From Sisyra terminalis (taxonomy: Eukaryota; Arthropoda; Insecta; Neuroptera; Sisyridae), in the NCBI GenBank assembly GCA_958496175.1, contig OY292277.1, positions 51,781,050-51,845,049 of the forward strand: a stretch of 64,000 bases of DNA. Reading direction: 5' to 3'. The position numbers and the translations under genes are program-made. This document shows positions 54,799 through 64,000 of the stretch, piece after piece. Under the pieces are notes generated by a model that was not told the DNA's origin, did no database searches, and saw only the letters and a program-made list of their open reading frames with translations. How positions within the stretch are numbered: the stretch's first letter is position 1; each line of letters starts with the position of its first letter.

Positions 54799-57700
54799 GT
54801 AAGACGTCAATCTATTGTCTACATTTTTTTTTTCGTATAAGACAATTTGATACATTGTCATGAGGATGACATAAGAAAAACATTATGGAATATAATAAAA
54901 TGGGATAAATAGTTGTGGGAAGAGAGAATGAGGACGAAACCGTATTTGTTCGATTTTTTTACATTGACGAAATTCAATCCAATCTGAAGTCCTTGAAATT
55001 CGAGTCAAATTTAATATATGTTTTGATCAATAATTTCAAAATTACTTTGAACAAAAAAAAAAAAAAACTATTGCCAATGTCAGACTGGAAAATCGTTTCT
55101 TCAATATCAATACTTTTATTTTAATATCAGATTTTTTTTACAAAAGAACTAAGGAAAATTTGAATATTTCTTTGACTGTATTTTGGTTTTTAAATGAAAG
55201 TTTTTTAGGCAATGATAAAAAATATTTTTTTTTGTTATAAAATATGGGATGATCAACTTCAATCTACTGACTTTCATACTTTCTGTAAGAAAAAATACCA
55301 CCAAATATTTTTTTCAAATTTAGATTTTCATGTTTTAAGTTTATATGAAAATATCAAAGAAAAAGCAAAAAAAAAAAAATTCAAAATAATAAGCTCATAG
55401 TATAATAAAATATGGACAATGACAGATTGATAGTTTAAATGAACTAAGTGCAACAATATGAACATCTTTTTTTTTTAATTATTTAATCTACAAAGAATAT
55501 TATGAAAGTATCGCAAAACCAAGAAAAGTTTGTATTTTGACAAAAACAAAGTTTTGATTTTATTTAGCCAATGATAGTTCACAGTCCATTTATTGAAACC
55601 CAGATATAAATTAGTCATTGAATAATCATCATAAAAATAATTATTATTTACCCTGCATTTTTTTCATATTTTCCGCCCCGGAAAACGTTTTTATACCACC
55701 AGAATTCCACTAATTTTTTTATGGAATAGAAGATAATTGTATTTAATGTACATACAAACTATTTCATTATTCATTTCAATACTGAGTTTTAATACAAGGA
55801 AAAAAAACTTCTAAACGACCAAATTATAATTGCTACTTGGTGCAAGATTCAGTGAATATGGCTTGGCAGGAAAATGAGGAAAAATATTTAAATTTTATAA
55901 AAAAAATATCTGTCGTTATGAAGCAATTTAAGTATCAATTAAATTATTATAACTATTAATATTCTGATATTTCGAAAATGTAGGCTAAAGCAAAAAGTGA
56001 AGAATACATAATAGGACAATAACACGGAAAAAGCGACCTCAGGAAGGTATATTTGGGGACCTTTTTTGGATGCTCTATTGGCACTAAAAAGATTCGTTCA
56101 TTTTCTGAATTTGCAAATAAATCGTTAAGAAAATAGCTAATTATAGTTATAATTATCATAGTAATAATTTTAACTTTTCTTTATTGTAATTTGGTGTGAA
56201 CCACAGGATCGATTCTAAAGTATCGATTACCCGTGCGCAAAGATATACTGTACCTCCTCCTTAGACCTGTTGATTGTTTTTATGATTGTTGTTATTGCTA
56301 TAAGAATCACTATTATTGGTATTGTTGCTTTTGATTGTTAAATATATTTGTACTTACACAGCACTAATCTACTGAGACTAGTGCTTACATATGATTGTCT
56401 ATGGATTGAATGCATTTATTGCAACCCTATGCAGATTGTGTAATTTATATGAAAATAAAAAAAAAATTCATTGCAAAATCCTGGTTGCAAAATCCATGGT
56501 GTGGTAAATAATATATATTGTTCATGGGAACTTGGACTCAAATAATAAGAATCATAATAAGAATAATTTTCAAATCATCTCATAATTCATTTCCCTCTAT
56601 TTTATCTATCCCATTATTATCCCAACCAATCTCAAATAGAAAAGTGTTTTCTTAAGGGTAAATTCATTTAATTTTTCTTTACCCTATATACCTGGCCTCA
56701 TTAAATGTTGAAGATTTTAAATGGTTTTAATCATTGACCTATAGTTTAAACGAATCAAACTTCATAACTGTATTTAAATACATTTTTCATAAGAAACCAT
56801 CGATGGAACTTTGAAGTTTGTGTACTGTGACGTCATTTTAATATCAGCCCAATTGGAGCTTATTTTAGACAGTTTGAATTTAACGATTTATATTTATTAG
56901 TATTTCTTAGAATATATCAAGTATTAAGTTAAATTATGTTTTAATTTTTCCTTAGAACATTAATAAAACATTTTAAACTACTATTAGACAATATTTATAA
57001 GAGTTATTCTCTGTATACATATTTTAAATTTTTTCAAGGAAACTTTGGTACCATTTTTACTATAGTTTCAACTTTGAAAAAAGCTACTCCCTAGTTTTTC
57101 CTAGTTTTGGTTTCAAAATCATTTATTTATCTGAAGAAGAATTATATACGCTGTGCTAGGTTTATATACACTGCTTACAAACTATTTTGAATTCCTCATC
57201 ATTTGTAAAAAAAAATGCAAACATGATCACTGATGGTTCAAGAAAATATCATACATCTATTGATTCCAAATTGATTTATAATTCAAGTTGTCAACAAATC
57301 AAAATTATTTTTTTCCTATGACACCATATATATATATATTTTCATTGGAAATATATAATTTTTGATTTACTTTCTTTAAACTCAATGCCTTAACTCTTAA
57401 AGCAAATAAATGAAAGTGAAAAAAAAATAATAGTTAAAAAAATCCAAGCGTTTACTGCATCGAATTAAAATTTCATTTTTTAAATTGAAAATTATAACAT
57501 CATATTTTGATACAATAAAAAGTGATAATTCCTGTGATTATCTTTTCGGTTCAAGATTAAAGTGTGTCACTCGCACAAGTCGACTTTTTTTTGTGTGTAT
57601 GAAAAAGAAACCTCCATTTTTTCCCGAAATATCAAACATCTTTCTCGAAATTGAATTACTTTCTGTGTTACTAATACAAAAGAGCCCTAGCATGTGGGTC

Positions 57701-58844
57701 CTGCATTTTATACAAATCCGTGACTAATAATTTCTGTGCGTTTCGAATCGCGAATCTCTAAAGAATTCTTTATCACTTTCGGTCTTTTCGCAAAGCCCAA
57801 TGCACACATTGCTCATACTCGAATGCCATTTCCATAATAACATTGGAAACAAGATGAGAATAATAAAAATGGGCATTGAGAAGATGGAATGGTATGTGTA
57901 GTTATTTCGTTTCTAAATGAATAGGCGATAGAAGATTTCGACAAAACGGGCCCGAATATCAGGTGGTCTTTCAAAAAATATTATTGTTTAGATGACAATG
58001 ATAATGTTGTACGTGATCTATTAAATCTTCGAGAGGGCTTGCCTTTGTGTTGGAAACCAAAAAAAAAAAAATTTGTATGAGAAATTCCTTTTTTGCGTAA
58101 AGTTTAAAACAATGAACTGATGAAATCTTTTGACGAAAATCACGGGGAAAATCGCCTGAAAAATTGCAATGAGAAGACATTAAAAATAATTCCACTTTTC
58201 ACGAATAACGAACCGAAATTGTTTGAGCTGAAAAAGGCAGAAAACGTAAAGATTGTGTCATTGAAGAAAATCAAGTCCGGAACCAATTAAAGGTTGCCGT
58301 CAAGGGAGAGAAGATTCGTTAAGGAACACACAGGACGAGGTGTCATTCTTTCATACACAAGGGGAACGGAATGAAAAAAGATTGCTGCACCCCACGCTTT
58401 ATACAGGACAGCTGTTGTTCCTTGAACGCGTATCAATTTTTTGCGTCTTGTCTTGTCATTTTTCTAATGCGAAATATTATAAACCGAGAAATTTAAATTC
58501 GTTTTGCATCAAATAGTCTTTACACAAATTGCATCTGTTCAAGAAATGTTTGACTTCCATGAAAATTTTGGTTTCTTTTTATACCACTTAAAAAGTACAA
58601 CGAAGTGGATACAAATTTGTTGTGAAGATATGATATCGAACGGAAAAGATGACCTAGTTTGAAATTCGCATTTTTTTTTAATAATGAAAAGACTCTGTCA
58701 TCCATTTCACTGATTTTTCCCGTAAGTTCCCTTATTTTTTCCAGCTTAAACACCTGCAAAATTGAATCAATCAATTCAGAAAAATTACCGAGATGATATT
58801 TATTACGGAATTTAAAAGGATTTCTTTTGAAAGAATTGTTAATA
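54799..58844. other. 4 kb AT-rich unique DNA, no supported gene
   Basis: 56190-56440 (CGATTACCCGTGCGCAAAGA, CTGAGACTAGTGCTTACATA) resembles a retrotransposon 3' tail but cannot be assigned. An (AT)n run lies at 57328-57342. The 57485-57727 + frame and 58200-58300 are GC-richer, with no family recognised. Confidence 0.4.
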
Positions 58845-59094
58845 GACGTTTTTTAGATTCTTTATTGAAAAAAGGTTTTAGAGATTTAGTTGGTGAATTT
58901 ATGAAGAAAAAAGTACTATAGAAGAAGAAGAGTTTCGTACGGTTTTCATTGTTAAATAAATCACTAAATTCTATCCTTAATGAAACATTAATTCATTAAT
59001 TGATTTGGTGAAAGAATTATAAAGCAAATTATGTTACAACTGATTTTTTATGATTTTTAAATACCCAGAAATGATGATTGAAGATAAATTAATT
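58845..59094 (+). repeat. 250-bp dispersed repeat, copy 2
   Basis: Collinear with 37219-37472 (AATTTATGAAGAAAAAAG, TATAGAAGAAGAAGAGTTTC, TACCCAGAAATGATGATTGA). Unlike copy 1 it is not flanked by hammerhead-type repeats. Confidence 0.8.
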
Positions 59095-62029
59095 TCATGT
59101 ACTTAGTCCATTACAATTTTTTTTTTAATATTTCGTGCCATTAACCGACTCACGTTTCTAACAAATTGCATTATTTTTGAACTAATTTTTCACCATTTTA
59201 TTCAACCACATGGTGACAAATTCTTAGAAATAATAATATGAAAATAATGAAAGTTCTCGTTCTATTTTTTTTTTAAATTGTTGTAAAAACAAATTACGGC
59301 TTGTTCCCGGTAGCATTTTCCACGACAAATCAATACATTTGCCGTTCCAGTTCTCCGCTACAATCCATACAAAAAAAAAAAAAGAAACAGAAAAAAATGC
59401 CCTGAAAAAAATAGCTAAATAATTTCAATGTGAAATATTTAATTTAAAATATATTGGAAAATACGACCGACCGCCTTGAACATAAAATCTATACACATGT
59501 AAGCACAGAGAAGAAAAGGGAAAATTTCAAATAAACAAATAATAAAACACAAATTGAAACGAACGAGAAAAATCAATTTCGGCAACATTTAAAAAAGAAT
59601 TTCTCTGAAAATATTCACCCGAAATTGGAATGAAACAAAGAAAATGCGCTGTTTAAATTGTAAGGTAAATTGAATTTTTTACCATGGCCTTAACTAATCA
59701 TGTTAGTTGAATACAAAAATAAAAAAATAAATAAATAACCGTAAATTTCAATTAAAATATTTACCTGAACCTTTCTTCTTGCCGAATTTCCACGTTCGTT
59801 AAACAATTAGTCAGTGTACACAATTGAAAAAGTAACCAATTGCAAATATCAAATGGCAAATAATTGACCCATACGCCCACGCATTATTCAAATTTGCTCA
59901 ATGTGGCACCACGGGATGTTAAATTATTATTTAAATGAGCTTTAATTATGTACGCTCTTAAAATGATTTATTTTACAAACATGATAAATGTTTGTTTTAA
60001 CCATTGATATGACTGATTTCCTAAATTAAAACACCCTTTAAATAAATCGAAAAAAAAATAACAAATTTTTAAGTTTTTCCAACCTTTAATTTTACGTTAA
60101 TTTCGTCTAAACGAAAACATTTATAAAAACCAGCATTTTACAATTGAAATAAATGAAACAAAAACTAGGAAATTAAAAAAAACAACGGACCATATCAGGA
60201 AAAGGAAACTCGTTTGATGGTAAATGGGAAATTGTTAGCCTTTTTAAATATCCTTTATTTTAAATTAAAATTACTGGCTTTTGATCGTGCGATGTACATG
60301 TAATATTTGTGCGATAAAGTAATCGCAATATCGAGGAATTTTCCGCATTTTCATCTAAACCGTTTGCCCCGCAATTTCTTGGTTTTGCAAGTTTTAGCAA
60401 CTCAATTTTCGCCACACACGTGAACTTTCGTTCTATCGCATTATATAATCGCAATTTTCTCAAAACAATTACGTGCACTAGGTAAATGGTCGTAGAGTGT
60501 AGATCTTTTATTTAGAAATTTGTTCCACATTGCCAACTTGAATTTCACTCAAAAAAACTTTGCATTTTTCTCGTACATTTTGAAACGGTAAAACACCAAA
60601 ACTTCCTTTTTATGTTTGTTGTAGTTTAAAATTACAATTATATGATTGTTGATTAATTTTTGGCAGTTTCGTTAACTTTTAGTAAATTATAGATAAAATT
60701 TACTTGACAGTTGTTTTGAACTACTTTCGTAAATAATTAAGTTAGTATTACGATTGCCTAACATTGTTTTATAGGAGAATTGAAATTAATGGAAACTATG
60801 CCAAATCAATAAAGACAATTTCATTGTTTGATTTTTATATAACAAAAAATATTTACCAACCAAATTTTCGGTACTCAATTTAGAGTGCTCAATGGCATAG
60901 GCTGTATGCATGTTTGATATAGTAACAAATGTTTTATATGAATGGTTTTTCCAAGAAATATAAACAATATAAAATGCAAATCAGTCATAAGTTATAAGTC
61001 AATTTTAGTTAATTAGTTAAATTAGTTAAAGTTGTATTACGCACAGTCGTTGGTATGAACTTTGGTAATTGATTTGGTGGCAAAATTTTTGCCTCATTCG
61101 AAAAAAAAAATGACGTCATACGAAGAATTTTGAAATTTGAATCAGTCTGAAGATATGTACGAATTTCTTCTTTATATTTCACGTAGCGCATGAGGCCTGT
61201 GTATTTTATAAACCTTGGGTAAACATAACATAGAAAATTATTTGGTTAAATATTAAAGTAAGAAAATACTGGAGAAGGGAATTGAAAAAAATGGTATATT
61301 TTTGGTTCAATTAAAAAGCTATTTTATCCAAAGTATTTGTTTTAAAGAAACGGTTAAATTCGGGATCTGGTTCCCAAAGAATCGAAGGAAAGTTCCAAGA
61401 GATCGATTTTGGTTACTATAGAAAATAGACATTTTGGATGAAGATTTTGTAAGCCTAAAGGATTTGGAATATCAAAAATTAACTTTTTTTGAAAAATTTC
61501 GATAAAACTCGGAATTTGGCATAAAAGATTCGATAAAAACATTAGGAAGATCGAATACACTGGACCAGGGTCATTTTAGAAATCATTTTTTTCCAAATTT
61601 ATAAAAAAATTGCTAAAAGTTATCATGTGATAAACAAATACCATGGAGCCATATAAAAACTACGCTACTCATTTTGTAATTGTAACATTGTGGAACTCTT
61701 TGGAATAATTAAAAATCTTCCCTTATTTTACGTTAAATATAACCTGAATCCCTCTTTTTTCTTTGTAATTTCCTATGTATTACTATGAAAAATTATTGCT
61801 AAATAAAAGATATCAAAAGTTTTATTCTTAAGGAAAATGTCTACTTGATTTCACCAAAATTAAATCCTCTGAATTAATCGTAATATTTTTTGTCAATAAT
61901 CTAAAAATTAATCCATCCCTTCAACGTAACCAACTCAACCATCTTTCCGTTGCTCAAATAAAAAATGCATTATGTTTTCATTGACCATTAGTGCCATATT
62001 CTTCAGCCAATATATAAGCCAATAATTCT
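59095..62029. other. 3 kb unique DNA, no supported gene
   Basis: On the - strand a GTAAAT donor near 59767 follows about 39 open codons (including TNVEIRQEERF), a weak exon candidate. The 60260-60478 - frame is unrecognised. TTAGTTAATTAGTTAAATTA (61006-61025) is a simple direct repeat. Confidence 0.35.
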
Positions 62030-62290
62030 TAAGCCAATAGATTTAGCGAAAAATCATAAGAGCTCTTTTTTGTAGAGCATTAAATTTACAATAAATATAA
62101 CGCGAGCAGATACTTTCGATGTATTTTTCACTGAGTTATGGAATTCTTAAGAAAAAAACATTTTTTCCCACGTTATTTCCATAAGAAACTTAAGTAGGGA
62201 AGCGGACTATCTTAAAGTTAAAATAAAGAGCTAAAATTTTCAGGGATTTATTTTTTACCAATTTGGAAGCATTTGAGCCCCTGGGAGCAA
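62030..62290 (-). mobile_element. Truncated relative of the palindromic MITEs
   Basis: CTCTTTTTTGTAGAGCATTA (62053) matches the inner core of subfamily A (TTTTTTGTAGAGCATTAAAT). AAAGAGCTAAAATTTTCAGG followed by a T run matches the outer AAGAGCTTAAACTTTCACAGG of subfamily B. Only one arm is present, so it is a half element. Confidence 0.6.
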
Positions 62291-63088
62291 AGAAATTCAA
62301 AAACAGCCCTTTTAAGGATCAAGCTTATATGAAACGATCAAAAAAAAAATTTACATGAATTCCAAAAAAGTTTTTTTTTAATTTTAAGTTAGAAAACCAT
62401 AATAACGATTGTCTTGTTTAATCTTTCCTAATGTATGAACTAAAATCTAAGGATTCACAACAAGGGCGATACGGTGCCCTACTTTAGGTGAATCTTGAAA
62501 TGTTTTATAGAAACGATAAAGGCTATACAGCGATGGGGAAGCCTAAAAAATTAATTCGAATATCATTTAAAAATTGACAAATTTTTGAAAAAAATATGTT
62601 TCATTTTATTCTTTTAAAATATGAAAATCAATAACAAAGTTATTGTTATGAATACTTTTGTTACAAAAGTTAATTTACCAACTTAATTTATTTTTTAAAT
62701 TTTTTTACAAGAAAAAACCTTATTTTTGTACCGAAATACGGTTTTAATATGACCCGTCTACCTATCAATTACTAGATATTATCTTGAACAATTTTCTGTG
62801 CAATGTACAATCCTTAAACGAAAAAATATAAGCAACTGCATCAAACTTTAATAAAAAAACTATCTGTAAGCTTTTCCTTCACCTGTCCATCCTTTTTATT
62901 TAATTTTTTTTCCTATATATTCACGTAATAATTCACAATGTTTATAACACAAACCTAAAATTAATTCAAGATAAAAAAGACCTTGTAACTTTGTATCGTA
63001 ACATCTAAATTTTTTCAACTCTTTCATGTAACATGAAAAGTCAAAGAAATACACACACGAACAATAGTGTCGGAAAATCTATACTTAC
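62291..63088. other. AT-rich DNA, nothing recognised
   Basis: No gene or repeat end identified. Confidence 0.4.
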
Positions 63089-63133
63089 CCAACTATCTTC
63101 TTTACACTTTTCCAACAAATATAGCGTGGAAAA
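63089..63133 (-). CDS. Candidate 45-base microexon
   Basis: On the - strand a long pyrimidine tract ending CCCTCTAG (acceptor, 63134-63135) and a consensus GTAAGT donor (63088) bracket 15 codons, FSTLYLLEKCKEDSW. A second frame is also open. Both splice sites are strong. The size divisible by three fits an internal exon, but nothing else of the gene is recognisable nearby. Confidence 0.25.
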
Positions 63134-64000
63134 CTAGAGGGAAAAACCAAAGAGCAAACACCCACCAACCGAGTGCAGTTATAATTGGGAAATTTAATCT
63201 TCTTAGACAATCGTAATACGTCATTGATTAGGAGATAATCTCGCTATTGAATTTCTATTGATTCAATTTATTATATTTATTGCGATTAAGGTGGATATAA
63301 CCCATTTGTTTGCACTGATAATAAACAATTTATGATTTCGTGAACGAAATTTCATTAGATTTGATGTAATTTCCTTTCGGTTATTCAATAACAATTATTG
63401 GGGATTAGTTCTTGTGATATACCTAAGGCTTTTCACTGTAGGTGCTTGAGTTCATATTTTTGCTGCATTTAGGGCTGAATTCTAGATTTTCAGGCCTAAA
63501 ATTGTACTTTATATTAACATTAGATTGATCTAGTCCTATTTTTCAATTCCACGTACTAAAATAAAAATATTAAATTTTCTATCATCTTCGATTTTTGTAT
63601 CTATAAAAATAATGAACAAATTCATCTTCTAGGTCACTTTGGGAAATATCAGAAATTTAAGAAGAATATGCCTACTAGTTTTGGGTCTACAATTTTAATG
63701 GTTTTTTTCCAATTTAGTTGATGAAAACTCTTTTACCAAAATAAATCATTTTCTTAGATTAAATCGGTTCTATGTACAAAATATCTTCAAGTAAAATAAA
63801 ATAATCTTACAAATCTTATACCGCTAACAAAACCGAAAATTCCTTCTAAGTATTTTCTAAGTACTAATACTCGATTTCAGTTGAAAACACAATTTTCTAT
63901 TTGGTGGAAGAAAAAAATTGAAGTGGCTGGTTTTCAGAAGGAACAAGCTTTGTGTCGATGTTTTTTCGCATGTGCTCATTTTACGGACGACTGTAGGTAT
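63134..64000. other. Unique DNA to the window end, no gene seen
   Basis: GC-richer to about 63220, then AT-rich. No repeat or coding homology recognised. Confidence 0.4.

Overview
The window looks like intergenic or intronic DNA from an AT-rich arthropod genome, most likely an insect. The evidence is decayed eukaryotic transposons of kinds common in insects: Jockey-clade LINEs, an RNase H-bearing LINE, a mariner, a second Tc1/mariner-type element and hAT-type MITEs. It also has canonical GT...AG splice signals, no operons, no ribosome-binding sites and no long intact ORF. I found no rRNA, tRNA, CRISPR array or intact known gene. Every recognisable protein family in the window belongs to a dead transposon.

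Layout. 1-7.1 kb: a degenerate hammerhead-type repeat, a two-copy tandem duplication and a 2.6 kb composite repeat (3997-6592). 7.1-7.6 kb: a possible two-exon micropeptide gene. 7.7-10.5 kb: a tandem array of ~1 kb units, each carrying the same short reading frame and interrupted by a fold-back element. 10.7-11.3 kb (-): a long frame with a single in-frame TGA. 12.2-15.4 kb: a hAT MITE with 8-bp target duplications, a hammerhead repeat and a dead Tc1/mariner-type transposon. 17.2-18.7 kb: a fold-back element split by a 1.1 kb repeat whose sister copy is at 24.8-26.0 kb. 21.1-21.8 kb: a Jockey reverse transcriptase remnant. 26.1-27.0 kb: a TTAA-flanked MITE. 28.1-30.3 kb: a tandem repeat split by a 1.08 kb palindromic MITE. 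32.4-37.7 kb: a dense transposon cluster (TTAA MITE fragment, RNase H LINE, hAT MITE, fold-back hammerhead element, mariner, further hammerhead copies). 38.9-40.0 kb: unique, exon-like DNA. 40.3-43.5 kb: a fold-back element, two LINE 3' ends and a Jockey RT gene split by a 0.97 kb palindrome. 48.7-49.7 kb: a related ~1 kb palindrome. 52.5-52.7 kb: another hammerhead copy. The rest, to 64 kb, is mostly unique AT-rich DNA with scattered exon-like islands.

Two systems deserve attention. The first is a dispersed family, often inverted on itself, carrying a hammerhead-ribozyme-like motif (CTGAGGA, six-bp helix II, GAA, palindromic helix III, matching helix I). This is the organisation expected of Penelope-like elements or their non-autonomous relatives. 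The second is a set of ~1 kb near-complete palindromes (28435-29517, 42439-43406, 48745-49741, plus a fragment near 62.1 kb). Their outer ends differ but they share an internal motif, so they look like related elements able to form very long hairpin RNAs.

Several short exon-like segments with good splice signals are listed at low confidence. None resembles a protein I recognise, and RNA-seq or comparative alignment is needed to accept or dismiss them.
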